Shown piece by piece: positions 23,450 to 36,194 of a stretch of 64,000 bases of DNA; the stretch's first letter is position 1; the number at the start of each line of letters is the position of its first letter. The position numbers and the translations under genes are program-made. Source of the DNA: Piezodorus guildinii (Eukaryota > Arthropoda > Insecta > Hemiptera > Pentatomidae); NCBI GenBank assembly GCA_023052935.1, contig CM041295.1:109618711-109682710 (forward strand). Direction: 5' to 3'. The notes beneath the pieces were generated by a model. It made no database searches, was not told the origin of the DNA, and was given only the letters and a program-made list of their open reading frames with translations.

Positions 23450-23755
23450 AAAGAAAAAAAATGATAAAGTATATGGTGTTGTTAATTTATTGAAGATTAA
23501 ATAGTCATTACCGCACCTTGCCGACCATCTCAACAGCAAATATTTCGTTTATGCCATCAGGTGAAAAATTAAATTTCAATGTGATTATACATAACCAAAA
23601 AAAGAGATGATTTTATTCGCCATAAGCATAAATTTAATTTAATTCTTGATTGTGTTAGAAATTATATTTTATGAATTCTGATATTCAATAAACTTTATTT
23701 TTTCGTTTAATTTGTACACATTTTTATTGTAAAAATCACGTTGTAAATTAAATAA

Positions 23756-23816
23756 AAACCTCTTCGATGTACCTTTACCTTGACGTGGTGAAGAGGCTTA
23801 AGGCTTAACGCCGAAC
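23756..23816 (+). promoter_or_regulatory. Conserved noncoding block 2, palindrome 1 right arm
   Basis: Mirror of 13926-13986, with stem CCTCTTC/GAAGAGG and the tandem GGCTTAAGGCTTAA. An AATAAA (23687-23692) lies about 65 bp upstream and may be the polymerase poly(A) signal. Confidence 0.65.
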
Positions 23817-25941
23817 TAAAAAAAGTACAACACTTTGTTTACTAATAATACTTTTCACGAAAATGAACAAAATGTTTACGATGTACTATATTATTTTACT
23901 AGAATATAATATTGTTTATACTTTATCAAGAGATGCAGAGAAGATAAGGAAGTTGTTTCGATGGAATTAACGTTATCATTGTTTATTTCTTTAGATATAA
24001 CTCCGGATTATAGCGAAGTTAGTTAGAAGACCGAAGATGACCGGGAATAGCCGAACGGTCCCGAAGACATCGCAAAATTGCATTTCCATAGCAAAACAGT
24101 TAATTATTAGTAAATAATGCCTGGAAATGGTACAATATGGAGTGATAAGGTGAGAAAACAATTAAAAATGCTGAAAGTATTATGTTTAAACAAAATAAAT
24201 TTCCGTCCGAAGTAGGTAAAAGTTTTATATTATTGTTTATTTATATACTAAGAAATTATCTGTACAAAGTTAATGTTTACGTCTTAAATTGAGCTTGTTT
24301 ACGATTAAGTTATTAGGGATTAACCATTAACGGCCCATAATTCTAAGAAGCGCATTATCAATATTGATACTTAAGAGGTTAATCGTTCAAAGTTTAAAAG
24401 CTTAAGGATCTTTTTATCGCAACTTAAAATGTAGGATTAAGGATCAGAGTTCAATGCTGTATAGGATTAGGAAGCACTATTACGATGTTTATATTTAAGC
24501 CACCAAGAAGGTTCAAAGTCCATGTTTACGTTTAAGCTTAAGGAACCCTATTCACTTATCAACATGCTTAAACATGATTCAACCCTGTTTGTACATGTTC
24601 ATACCTGTTTAAATTATTGCAATGGTTGCTTCCTCAAAACAAAATGGCGGCTGGAAAAACTTACTTAAAAAAAGTATAAAATATTATTGGAAAGATAACA
24701 TAAAAAATTCCGGAGAGATGCACTCTGGTGGACACATTACGAAGTAGAGTGGGTGCTGCGCTCTTGCGGATTCTTTAGAAGGTGAGTGTGCACTACGACT
24801 ATGTGAATAGAAAATAAAAGTAAATAAAGAAATTTAGAAGATGTAAACATTAAAAAGTTTAAAATAAATGTGAACATTAGGAAGGTCATGTAACAGTTAG
24901 GAAGGTTTCATAAAATGTAAACAATAGGAACGTTAATGAAAATGTAAGCAATAGGAAGGATGTGGAAAATGTAAACATTGGGAAGGTTATGTAACAGTTA
25001 GGGAGGTTTCATGAAAGTAAACAACAATTTTACCATCGGTAAAAGAAATAAAATAAAAGTAAATAAAGAGATTTAAAAAATGTTAACAATAGGAAGGCCA
25101 TGTGAGAATAAGAAAGGTTTCAGAAAATGAAAACATTGAGAAGGTTATGTAACAGTAAGGGAGGTTTCAGACAATGTAAACATTGAGAAGGTTATGAATC
25201 AGTGAGGGAGGTTTCATAAAAGTAAACTTTACAATTAGACCATCGGACCTAGCCGAGAGGAACCCTCAAATGGAGCGCTGTGATTGGTTGGTTAATGTAG
25301 AGGGGGGTCACGTGACTGAAAAGTGGGTAGCTGAATGGTTAAGGTTATATCTTTGTGGGCCAGGTGACTGAAAAGGGGCGTGGCTTAATGGTTTAGGTTA
25401 TGTCGTTGGGGGCCACCTAGCCAAAAATGGGCGTGGCCTAGTGGTTTAGGTTGGGTTGTTGGCGTGAACCATTGTAGTTAAGGTTAGGTCGTGATGACGT
25501 CATAGGTGGTTAAGAGTGGTTGGGGAGGGGATGGAGGAATCGGTGTGCCAGCTCGCCCAACTCTTATCTACTATCAGAGTTTTATATATATTATGTATTT
25601 AGTATTGTATAGTGATAAGAAGGTTCCTTTGTTTATATTTTAAAAGAAATCGAATATTTAATCGATAAATAAAATTAACAATATGAGGTTAGGTTGGATT
25701 AGATAGATCATGAACGACAGATCGATCGCGAACGGTCGTTCAATAAAGGCCAGTTTTGGCGGGAAACCATAGGCGCCGCCATCTTGGACCGAAGCCCTGT
25801 TAAGGTTAGGTCGTGGTTGAAGTTCAAATCTCCCGCCATAGGTCACGTGACCAAATGCTGGAATCTGATTGGCTCCACAAAAAAGTGGGCCAGCTCGGCA
25901 CCGAAGCCCTGGGCCAGAACCGGTATATTTCATCTACTACT
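23817..25941. promoter_or_regulatory. Subterminal region of palindrome 1, right arm
   Basis: Mirror of 11801-13925. It holds the same GGTTAGG-rich, CACGTGAC and TGACGTCA motifs, and ends GGTATATTTCATCTACTACT at the element terminus. No gene. Confidence 0.5.
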
Positions 25942-25947
25942 TACATA
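25942..25947. repeat. Target-site duplication of palindrome 1, right
   Basis: TACATA, matching 11795-11800. It lies within the CR1/L2-like retrotransposon that was the target. Confidence 0.88.
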
Positions 25948-26823
25948 TGTTGGGAAGATTGATGCGTTAGGAGATGGAGAAATAGTTGGTGTTCAAAAGT
26001 GGATAATGATAAGGATTTACGAATGGATACAGGCAAGGAATTCCAAAATAGGGTAGCACGAATAATAAAGGATTTTTTGAAGGAAGCAGATCTGTGAGAA
26101 GGTATATACAGCTTTATAGGTTGGGATCTAGTGTTTACTGAGTGGATAGAGGAACAAGTGGTAAGCATATCAAGAATATAAGGAGGTTTTTTGTATGGAA
26201 AAATCGGAAGAGACAGACACCAAGGAGGTACTGCCGACGGAAAGAGGGATAGAGCCAATTCAACTTGGTATACCTTCTAGAAACATGGGAGCGCCTGGGG
26301 ATTCCACATGTGAATCTAATAAAACAATTCATAAGTCTTTTGAGTCTCATATCGAATTTCTCAGACAGTCTGCCATATACGAGGCAAACGTAGTCAAACT
26401 GGGGGAAAATGAGCGAAGAGACGAGTAGCATACGGGTTTTAGGTGGGATAGAGTCACGAAATCTTAGAAATTGTTTTAGGATAGCGATGGATTTTCGGGT
26501 GATTTGAGAAATATGATTACTCCAAGATAGGTTCTGATCAATAATAACTCCAAGATTTCTTACAGAGGTGTGGAAGTGGATAGGTATGCTATTGAGGTAA
26601 AGGAGTGGATAATATGGAAGCGAATTTACAAGGTTCTTGGAACCGATGAGAATGGCTTTGGTTTTTCCAGCTTTCAACTTCAAATCATTTGTCGTAGCCC
26701 ATGCATTGATGTTGTCAATATCTTGTTGTAGTTTTTGGATTGCCTTTAGCATTTCGGAAGGATGGAAAGAAAGATAGATTTGCAGATCATCTGCATATAG
26801 GTGGTATTGTGAGGTATTGTATT
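25942..26823 (-). pseudogene. Reverse transcriptase fragment of a CR1/L2-like retrotransposon (right piece)
   Basis: On the minus strand from 26823 the frame reads through YHLYADDLQIYLSF, the catalytic YADD box. It then passes the KTKAILIGS and GVIIDQNLSWSNHI thumb motifs, and a second frame at 25941-26258 ends with LFWNSLPVSIR, typical of the C-terminus in this group. The piece is 5'-truncated immediately before YADD, has at least one frameshift, and is cut at 25942 by palindrome 1. Its 3' tail is at 11632-11800. The octamer GATTATGA at 11624-11631 and 26824-26831 marks its target-site duplication. Confidence 0.85.
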
Positions 26824-27077
26824 GATTATGATGAAAAAGTTTTTGTAACATCTCGGGCGTATAATTGTCCTACGTATGAAATTTCAGTTTCATTTGGTTT
26901 ACGCACGGGAGTTACCACACACGGGGACACACGCAGAGACCTTTTTGCGGGACTTGGTCATTTGGACTCAGGGGACCCAAAAACGTGTATTTTCGTTGAA
27001 AACTAGAATTCGAAAATGTTCACAAACGCAATACATTCCCTTACTATATATTTCATATATAGGTAAGTGAAAGTAAA
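26824..27077 (+). repeat. Dispersed repeat, right part of the interrupted copy
   Basis: Continuation of the copy that starts at 10973. It matches 31385-31640 and ends GTAAGTGAAAGTAAAA, the inverse of the ACTTTCACTTAC end. A ~50-bp sequence containing GCCTTAGTTTACACTT occurs just outside both ends (10930-10970 and 27188-27230). Confidence 0.75.
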
Positions 27078-28340
27078 AAAGTTATAATTACAAATAATGT
27101 TTCATTTTTTATGAAATTTGCGTATTAAATATCGTCTAAAATGAGAAATCTATTACTTATTGTTTTACACTAAATTATACTTCCTTTGTTGCCTTAGTTT
27201 ACACTTAAAATCATATAAAATATAAAGAAAAGTTAATATAACAAATAATGTTTCTTTATTTATGAAATTTGCGTATTAAAATTATTAAATATCGTCTAAA
27301 ATGAGAAATTAATTTTTTTTAAAACAATGAATACTCCTATAAATTATTTTGCTGTGGTGATTTTACTTTGACCAACAGGGCTGAAGTTTATGACAACATG
27401 GTCTGAGAAATTTCTACGGGATTAATTTTTTTTTCCTCCGAGAATCTAAACTGTGGACTAAGTTTGAGAAAAGAATTCAATTACCATTTCTTTTTCAAGT
27501 TCTGTCTTGCGTAAAAATTTAATAGGGTCTTCCCTGTCTCTAAGGGTTTCGGAGGACATGTAATAATTAAACTTTAAGAAACAACGAAGAACTTCTTTAT
27601 AAAAGATTCATGTGCCCGCACTGAAAAAAAGCTAATTATTTTTTTTTTTTTTTTATACTAAGGGATATGAATATACTGAGGCTTTTGTACAACCAATTAC
27701 TGAGGTAAATAACGTATTTATGGTAACTACCAGTTACAAAGAATACTGAGGTAGTTAATCACCAAGTAATTACTGAGGTAAATACAAAGGCTTTTGTTTC
27801 TTTATCACTCACGAAGTTGTTGCAGACCGTGTAATTCGCCGCTTCAGATTAACTTTTTGGGTTAAAAAAATTTCGATGAATATCAGTTTCTCCTAGGAGC
27901 TAAGAAAATACAATATACCAAAACCGTCTTATCTCAATCTCGTTTAAAACAAATTAAACAGGCTTGGTATTAGAGCTGTAGAGGCCATGAGGGGCAAGGA
28001 AGTTAAGATTTTATTACTTCAGCAATCTTAAATCAAGTTGGTATCCCGTCTGGGCGGGCTAAAATTTATTTCGTTGCGGTCCCTCAGAATGAGTCTCAGC
28101 CTTCCCTTCCTCTTGATGACAGATATTGAGTAAAAAAATGACGTAATCTTTGAAAAATAAAAGGTTTTCAACTGTCACAAAAATATCCATAGAAACATCT
28201 TAAAAGAGTCTGAGTGAACAAAAATATCATGTAACTTATAAATATATATGATGAGAATAAGTAACATGAATTTGGTGACTGAGACTCCTGAGAAGCTCGT
28301 TCCTAAGTTATAAAATTCTATTCGTTATAAACAAAAAAAA
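27078..28340. other. AT-rich DNA without recognisable genes
   Basis: A ~65-bp stretch containing ATGAAATTTGCGTATTAAA is repeated (27110-27155 and 27260-27310). At 27670-27795 the motif ATTACTGAGGTAAATA occurs twice. Nothing else is recognised. Confidence 0.5.
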
Positions 28341-28480
28341 AATGTATTAAAATAGTGCTACCACTGGGTAGTTTCTTCACAAGACATTATCACGTCCATA
28401 ATTGTAAATTAGCCCATTTACTCGTTGTATTTATTATAAGTACAGTTGTAAATATCAATAAAATGTTTAAAAAATAAACG
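28341..28480 (+). mobile_element. 3' tail of a Jockey-type element
   Basis: The block matches the 3' untranslated region of the copy at 28739-29885: GTGCTACCACTGGGTAGT at the start and ACAGTTGTAAATATCAATAA before an A-rich tail. No coding part remains. Confidence 0.75.
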
Positions 28481-28738
28481 TCTTTAAATATTATTAACTA
28501 GAATGGTGATGAGAGTATTATATCTACCTTCTCGCCCTTACAACATATTCTATGTAGCTCAGAAAATTGTTTAAAAAAACACACGATTATTTACATTAAC
28601 CGAAACTTTTAGGGCGCTATAGCAAGGAAAGTTAGAAATGATTCTCACGCAAAATTTTCTTCTTGTGTATAGATTTAATATTGCCCTAGAAATTTAGATC
28701 GTGTAAGCATTGCATTTTTTTTTTAAATATAAATTTTC

Positions 28739-29885
28739 GCCATCGTGTGGTGGACGTTGTCTCCTCTGCATTAGAGCGCGGATTGTACTGCACAGGAGCC
28801 TTTCTCGATGTAGAACAGGCCTTTGATTGAGTTTGGCACCCGGGGTTGCTTTACAAGCTCCGACAATTTCTCCCTCTTACATATTACCTCATTATCCAGT
28901 CCTACCTCAGTGATAGATCCTTTAAAGTAAATCACCATGGTTCCTATTCTTCCTTTTTTTCTCAGTCTGCTGGTGTTCCTCAAGGCAGCATCCTAGGACC
29001 CATTCTTTACACAGTCTATACAGCTGACATCCCAACCCATCCTAGCACTTTCCTTTCTACTTATGCTGATGACACGTGTGTGCTATCAGTAGATAATGAT
29101 CTAGTTACTGCCTCCCACATTCTTTAATCCCACATCCGAGACCTAGAAGTATGGTGTCAGAATTGGAGGATAAAAATTAATTCCAACAAATCCCACCAAA
29201 TTACTTTTACCCTTCGTCGTAAACCTATAACTTCCTGTCCTTCAGTATCCTTTAATAACTCTCCTCTAGTCCCTGTTGAACAGATCCGATACCTAGGACT
29301 CCATCTCGACAAACGTCTTACTTGGAATCCTCATACAAGACTAAAACGACAAGAAACTGCCCGACGTTTCCGACTACTTCAACACTTACTGGACAAACGC
29401 TCAAACCTTCCACTTTACTACAAAAGGCTCATCTATATTACCACCATAAGACCGATATGGACCTACGGAGTAGAGCTATGGTGCTCTACTAAACCATCGA
29501 ATTCTTCTCGTATCCAATCCTTACAATCCAAAATCCTTCGGAAAATCCTCAATTCTCCTTATTTTGTCACAAACAAACTCATTCATAAAGACCTTAATAT
29601 TCCATATGTTGCTGACTTAGCCCGAACCAGGTACCGTTCCTTCCATGACAAACTCCATTCAAAGTCCAATCCATTAGTTTCAATTCTTGCTTCCTCTTCG
29701 ATCCCGAGGCGTCTGAAAAGAAGATGGCCACGAGACCTTCTAGTTTAAAATATTTTTAGAGTGCTGAAACTGGGTAGTATCTCTACATGCAATTCATGAC
29801 ATTTTTCTATTTTATCATCACATTTACTTGATGTATTTTTGTAATACAGTTGTAGATATCAATAAATATGTTATAAAAAATAAAT
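28739..29885 (+). mobile_element. 5'-truncated Jockey-type retrotransposon with a 12-bp target-site duplication
   Basis: ATATAAATTTTC flanks both ends (28727-28738 and 29886-29897). Between them are the 3' part of a reverse transcriptase gene, a ~140-bp 3' untranslated region and an AATAAA-type tail. This is the standard product of target-primed reverse transcription stopped early. The element belongs to the same family as 1-3542 and the 3' ends at 56408 and 62312. Confidence 0.9.
28743..29747 (+). pseudogene. Jockey-type reverse transcriptase, C-terminal part
   Basis: The frame carries FLDVEQAFD (motif A), AGVPQGSILGPILYTVYTAD (motif B region) and STYADDTCVLS (catalytic motif C), then the thumb with YLGLHLDKRLTWNPH, and ends PRRLKRRWPRDLLV at 29747. 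In-frame stops occur shortly after motif A (TGA near 28828) and at 29125-29127, so it is inactive although the frame is otherwise continuous. The N-terminal endonuclease is missing through 5' truncation. Confidence 0.88.
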
Positions 29886-29897
29886 ATATAAATTTTC

Positions 29898-30742
29898 AAA
29901 AACGGGTTATTGAAAAGCCTTGTATGTCTACCAGTCTCAAAGAAGCAATAATCTAGTGTATTATATGTCCTGTGACTATATCTTATTTCTTGGGCTTGAC
30001 CTTTGGGAGTAGAAGCAGTAAAAGGTATAACATCACTTGGGCGGTCTTATGCAAAGGTAATTCGAATGCAAATGGATGCGGTACCCACTTTATGAGCAGG
30101 ACTTACTCCTCCCTACTCTTTTTAGAACTCAGTTTTTCCCCTCTGGGTTCCGATGCCGTACTTCCTGCTTCAAAGCCTACCAGTGAAAAGTGCAACATTC
30201 TTCTTCAGGAATTCAAGTCTAATTACGGCCACATTAAAGCTTATAAAATTTGATGGTATATGGTTAGTATTTATCAATGAATTAAAAGATAGTAATAAAA
30301 ATAGTGTAATATAACCTTGAATAATAATAGAAAATTGCAAATAACGGTTTAATATAATTTATTTAAAATGGCGTCGAATTAAAATATTACTAATAATAAA
30401 TATAAAATTATCTAGTGCGCAAAACATTCACTTTTTTAAATCGAGATTTGAATGAACCTTACTGAATAAAATAATTATATTGCTTCGATGGAAAAATTTA
30501 TTCTAGAATAAATAATTCTTAGCTTTCTAGTTGTTTTGTTATAGGGGAGAAGTAATAATTAAATAATTGAAATCGAGAGAAATACAAATTGATAATTTTC
30601 ACAGATACTTATTTATTTGAGCAATTTAATTTAACTGTAACAATCTAAATTAGAACACATATTGTTCACAATATCACTAAAATAATTAAAACACCTCTAA
30701 AATACGTAACACTAGTGGTACATAAGAAAAAAAAAATCTGGT
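29898..30742. other. AT-rich DNA without recognisable genes
   Basis: A 93-codon plus-strand ORF at 29972-30253 has no recognisable motif and no supporting context. Nothing else is seen. Confidence 0.5.
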
Positions 30743-31640
30743 GCGGGCAACACACGACTTTCACTTACCTCAATTTTTAAAATCAATGAAAGAATTTTCA
30801 AATAAAGTTAGAGATAAAAATTCGTGAAACTATTAAATAATTAATTAAATGCAATTTGTATAGAAACATATGTTTTATTAAAAAATCTATTATATTATTA
30901 TCTAAAATAATCAGTTAATTTTATCTTCTTTTCATCACTCTCTATTAACTTTTAAAAGCTTGAGTATAAGATAATATTTTTTCTATAATCTTTAGCTTTC
31001 CAACAGTATATCATTTATTTATATTACTGCTCTTATGTTCAAAAACAAAATATTGCATTAAAAAAAAGATATTTTTTCAGTTTTCTCCTTTAGTTGGGTA
31101 TCAAATTCATTAAATTTATATATTTACCTGTTTTTCATCAGTGGTAACAAGATAAAATAGTTATTTTTATAGAGTAAACAAAATTAAAGGTACTTTAGAG
31201 AAAGATAATTTAAAATATCGGCATTTAAGCCCTGTCAGACCATTTTAATCCGAATGAAACCTAAATTATATTAAATTCCATTGAATTTTACATCGATATA
31301 GCGAGTTTAATCAAAATTGTCGTAACCGTTTTTGAGCAAATCGAAAAAATGTGCAAAATGCATGGTATAAAGTGGCTCTTCTGGTAAGATCATTTTGATA
31401 AAAAAAAGGTTTTGTAACGTCTCGGACGTATATTTGTCTTAAATATGAAATTTAAGTTTCATAGGATTTACCGTTTCCGCCCGGGAGTTACCACACACAC
31501 ACACACTGACCTTTTTGCGGGACTTGGTTATTTAGACTCAGGGGACCCTAAAATGTGTATTTCCGTTAAAAACTGGAATTCGAAAATTTTCACGATCGCA
31601 ATACTTTCCCTTACTATATATAGTAAGTGAAAGTAAAACA
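30743..31640 (+). repeat. Dispersed repeat, uninterrupted copy
   Basis: The best complete copy of the family. It starts at GCAACACACGACTTTCACTTAC (inverted end ACTTTCACTTAC) and ends TAGTAAGTGAAAGTAAAA (GTAAGTGAAAGT), a perfect 12-bp inverted pair about 0.87 kb apart. It is noncoding. The interior carries the GCATTTAAGCCCTGTCAGAC and CATCGATATAGCGAGTTTA blocks used to recognise fragments elsewhere. Confidence 0.7.
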
Positions 31641-32178
31641 GGAAAAATATTTCTGTGTTTTCTACTTCATTTCAGAGCAAATTCTTTTATATTTTTTACA
31701 GAATATCTGCCAAGGTCTCGACATATTCTGAAAACAGATACCAGACATGACGTGGAACAACAAAGTTCATATGACCCTTAGTCCGATTCTCAATGGTCAG
31801 GATGGAGGATGAAAATTGGAGGCTGATATATAAATTTTTATAAAATTTAATGCTTAAGTTTCGACTAAAATGCCATCTTCAGGTGCAAAGAAACAATATT
31901 ATTTAGTGTGAATGGATGCTTACAACCAGAAGCCTCATGTCTGAATAGTTATTTTAGCCGAAATGTTGTGCATTCATTTTTAATAAATGAGTGGTGAAGT
32001 TATATATCAGCCTCCAATTTTATTCCAAGAATTTGACCTTCATCTTAAAGAATCTACACCTAATTATATTTGTTTTTTGTTTTTTTTATGTTATCCCTGG
32101 TTTTCATCAGAAAAAACCTCAGATATATATCGACTTGATGCGCACCTACAGAAAACCCACGGTCTTTATTCTTCTTCT
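31641..32178. other. No gene; possible decayed repeat
   Basis: The stretch contains paired motifs of the form GTTTCGACTAAAATGCCATCTTCAGG (31858 onward) and TTAGCCGAAATGTTG (31955). Similar GTTTCGGC...CTTCTTCAGG pairs occur near 63310-63345. They look like pieces of an unidentified repeat family. Confidence 0.4.
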
Positions 32179-33085
32179 TCAATACAACAGGGACATATAG
32201 CAGCCCCTGGCTTTCTCAACGTCTGCCTTGCATTCCCTGCTTCTTGCTTGCCTTGTGTTGGCTTTGGTCTGCCGTATGTCATACAGAACACTGTTTCTCC
32301 AGCGGCCATTGGGACTTCTCTTCCCATCCGGTGTGCTCTCGTAAAGTCGTTTTGGCATACTGCTCTCCTCCATTTTCATCAGGTGGCCAAACCATTTCAA
32401 TCTCTGTATTCTGACGCTGACTTAGATGATCAGATCTTTGAATTGATTATAGCTCTCATTATTTTTCCTACGCCGCTATGTTTCCCCTTCCTAGGATTTA
32501 CCTTAGTATCCTTCGCTCAAACCGGTACAGTAAATTTTTTGTCTTTTTGTTCATGGTCCAAAGTTCCCTAGCGTAGGTTACAATAGGTTTTATTCATTCT
32601 GAACTTTGTGGCATTACTGACCAGCCTACTCTTCAGAATAGTTGACATGCCGAAATATGCTCGATTTCCCAACATGATTCTTTTTTTGGACCTTTTTTTC
32701 ATTATCTAGCCGATCATTTATGGTATATTCAAGGTACTGGAATCTTTTAATCACTTCGAAGGTATGTTTTCTAATATAATGACTTTGGGAGTGGGCTTAT
32801 CTCTTCCTTCTGAAAACCATTATCTTGGTTTTCTTGTCATCGATTTCCAGCCCTAACCTGCTTGCTTTAGATTCAAGCTTTCCAACGGCATCCTTAATAG
32901 AGCTCAGGGACATTCCAACAACAGCCACATCATCCGCCTAGGCAAGAAACTGGATAGATTTATTAAATATTGTCCCCCCTCTATCTTGTTCAGCTCTATT
33001 TATGGCGGTATGGAGAGCTACTTTGAAGAGGAGTGGGGCCAATGGATATCCCTGCCTAAGCCCAATCCCGAAATCAAAAGGGTCT
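32179..33085 (-). pseudogene. RTE-like reverse transcriptase, decayed
   Basis: Read on the minus strand, 33085 downward gives GLRQGYPLAPLLFKVAL (motif B region), then a degraded ADDVAVVGMS (catalytic box region near 32920-32945) and KLESKASRLGLEI...KTKIM. The C-terminal KWFGHLMKMEESSMPKRLYE is at 32340-32400. This last signature ends many RTE/BovB-like and related endonuclease-reverse transcriptases. Numerous frameshifts separate the blocks. A long plus-strand ORF over the same interval is a shadow. Confidence 0.75.
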
Positions 33086-34866
33086 GAGACACTTCCTCAG
33101 TACTTCCCCTTGCACTTACTTCCCAACATTGAACATTTTGCAAACCTTATTAACTTGGGATGGATTCTCGGTCTATGAACAGCAAAATTTTCTAAATGTG
33201 ATTTTCTCGCTAATCGATGACAATCTTTTATATAGATTTTTTTGTTTCTCTCGAGGTCTAGTATCGGCACCTTTAATATGATTAAACATTTATGAGACAC
33301 ACATTAAACGAAAATTATCTATTTGGTCTATTTTTTAAAGTTATTGCCTTTTCGCATCCTGGATTAGCCTGTTTGCACTGAACCATTGTTTTGCTCCATT
33401 TTAAAGCTAATTAAATAAAAAAGTTTTTCTGAGAAACAGAAAGTCTAAAACACAACGATAGAAGCGTAATAGCTCCTTGAAATATTAGAATATTCTTAAA
33501 AATATTTACATTATTTTTTCTGGAATCCAACAATGTTCATTGAGTGACATTACAATATGTCCTAATTAGGACATTTATAATAGTGATCAATTACTACATT
33601 CATACACTATTTAAAATGAAATAAAATTATAATACAATATATACAATAAAGAATCAATAAAATATGTATACAGTATAGAAATCAGGCATACCTGTATACA
33701 AGCTTAGAAATATTAAAATTTAATTTTCAGCATGAATCTGTGGGACACTTACTATCTTATTTTGGGAGTTTGGCTTATACGCCAAATAAATTTCTTCAAT
33801 AAATTTCTGGGAAATTTCATCTTTTTTTATTTAGTTCTACTTGTTCTTATGTGCATGTTGATCAAGCAGATATATTTGAATTTCGCTGATGAAAACCATA
33901 GTTAAGAGCAAATTTCGAATTTCCATCTTGATTGAGGATCGGACTATGGGTTATAAGAACTTTTTTGTGCAACTTGAGGTCTCGTATCATCCCTCAAAAT
34001 TCATCCATTTTGTCTCAATGCTTTTTAGCTGAAATGGGTCGTTAATGCTAATTTGCACAATTAAAGGTATTTTAGAGGGGAAAAAAATTGTCATTTAAGC
34101 CTTGTTGAACCATTTAACCCATTTGAATTTGAATAAAACATACATGAAACCATAAATATGAATAAAGCCTATTTAATTTTACATCAATATAGTTTTTATT
34201 GAGCTTTGTCAAAATCGTTAGATCCGTTTTTGGGCAAAGCGTAAAAAAAAAAAAACTAAATTCATTTCAGGAAAAAATAAGTTTTTATTTTTTTTTCATA
34301 TTGTTCAACCACTTAAAAAAATTCCTTCGGGTTGAGGAGTATAATAGACATTTTCTGAAAAAAATCGGTGATTGGCACTATTCAAAAAGGTTAAAAAATA
34401 CATATTTTGATTTTATTTTTGCTAAAAATTGGATTTTTGTTTAAAAATCATTATCATATCATTTGTTCATGCCTTTGACTCCTAAGAATCAGAGAAAATA
34501 TCATCATTAATTAATTTCAAATTTAACTAAAAAAAAAAAATCAAAAAAACCGTTTGAATTAAAAGGCTAAAAATGTAGGTGATTATTTTTATTCAACTCT
34601 AAATTGATCCCTCAAGTTTGAGTCAAAAAAGACGCAAGGGGGCAGATATACCATTCTTACACAGCTATCCCCTTTACTTTAAGGCATGAAATATAAAGTT
34701 ACATATCAAAATAAAAGAAACTTAATATGTAAGATTGACAAAGAAATGCTATTTTGGGAAAACGTTTTTATTACTCAATAATAATAAGAAAAAATAATTT
34801 CCAACATCAATGACTTCAGTTTCACATTAAGACACGTCTCAGCTTCATAAGTAGAAATATCTTTTT

Positions 34867-34900
<34 letters not shown>

Positions 34901-36190
34901 CCTGAATATGGTCGGGTAAAGAATCAATTATATATCGTATTATTAAATAATTTAGTTTGGGTCGCTATTGTATGAATGAGATCCTGTAGCACTATTATTA
35001 TTGTCTATTATGACAAATTGTAATATATACAAATAAAAAAAAAAAAAAAAAGTTTGGCTCGAGAAACATAAAATATAAGAATACCCGAATTTCCAAATGA
35101 AACATATAGATCATGCAACTATGTACCATTCCGCAATAACCATAATTCAGTTATAAATAATAAATAGAATAATGAAGGAGATTTGGGAATTCTTATAGGT
35201 TTTACATCTTTGGAAAAAAAATACATTAAGCATGTGCTTTGGGAGGGACTTCCCACTGTCTCGCAAATTTCGAAGAAATTACTCCAAAGACCGTGTGTTT
35301 TAAAAGCGGTGGAAGTTAGTATATCCTGCTGATAGATCTTTAAGAGAGGAATATGAAAATATGTGCGCTAGATTCATAAAATTGACAAATAATCCGACGA
35401 AAATGAACAGTTATTTCTTCCAATACTTGAATTTTAGGAACTCCTGAGGGTTTTTCATCATGGAGAAAAAAATCTGCTAATGGAACTTACATATTGGTCA
35501 AAGAAATCGTGGATTTAGGCAAAGAAATGTAAAAAATATCCTCAGTTATAAGAAAACTTTGTCAAATGTAGCAAATGTCAAAATTCCGTTTGAGAGGAAG
35601 TCTATACCCCCCATTGCTGGTTTTTAATAAACTCTCATAAAAATAGAATGTAGTGAAGCACTTGTTTATACAATTTTATCTTTTCGATCCGAGACCTTTA
35701 TCAAGTCCTTTTTTCGGGTGAGCTTTAGATAAGTCTCGAGTTCTTATACCGCATTTCCGTCGGAATATTGTTGGCTAAAGTATTCTACCCTGGTCCATAC
35801 TTGAGGTCCGAAGTTGCCTGAATATAAGGGAATTGTATTCATCAATCAACGGGAAAAGTATTCAGGGAACTTTGGCACTCGAGTATCGACCTCATTAGAA
35901 GAACTCCAACAAATATACAGCATCTTTTTTATCCACCAGAATCAGGCAAATTTCATTAGCATGTTTTGGGTTTCTTCTTTGGAAAATATTATGAACTTTG
36001 GGCTTATGTGAAGGGTGTTTGAAAAAACAAGAGGTAGTCCAGGGTCATTTTTGAATATAACACGCAAACCAATTTTTTTGAAAAGTAACGACATTTTTCA
36101 TAGATAGTGAATGTAAAAATCTTTAGCTTTCCAACGGTTTGATATATCTGTATCGTTGGTCTTTTCTTTCAAAAAATTACATTAAAAAAA
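33086..36190. other. AT-rich DNA without genes; simple repeats
   Basis: No gene is supported. There are poly-A tracts near 34867-34898 and 35034-35052, probably retroelement tails, and dispersed-repeat fragments near 34080-34230 and 36110-36180. The rest is unrecognised. Confidence 0.45.
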
Positions 36191-36194
36191 AAAA

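Larger units (their letters stand above)
11801..25941. mobile_element. Palindrome 1: Polinton-like element carrying mirrored DNA polymerase genes
   Basis: The element is 14,141 bp long. Base n in the left arm pairs with 37742-n in the right arm over about 7 kb with almost no differences, and the symmetry stops exactly at the element ends. The ends are AGTAGTAGATGAAATATACC and its complement, flanked by a 6-bp duplication TACATA, as known for Polintons. Each arm contains, from the tip: a region rich in CACGTGAC, CCACGCCC and CCTAACC motifs, a spacer with two conserved blocks, and a family B DNA polymerase gene. The arms meet at a 52-bp spacer. Arm differences seen are a 43-bp repeat-number change near the centre and one C-to-T change that creates a stop codon. 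Integrase, protease and capsid genes are absent. Confidence 0.93.

Noticed and set aside
11801..25941. Palindrome as a sequencing or assembly artefact (missed adapter, chimeric fold-back).
   Set aside because: The mirror symmetry stops exactly at the element termini, next to proper 6-bp duplications, and the two flanks are different, consecutive parts of one retrotransposon. Arms also differ in a minisatellite and a point change. The same arguments hold for 41382-55190. Raw long reads would still be the final test.
31987..32571. 194-codon plus-strand ORF.
   Set aside because: It overlaps the minus-strand RTE-like reverse transcriptase remains (KWFGHLMKMEE motif) and is their antisense shadow.
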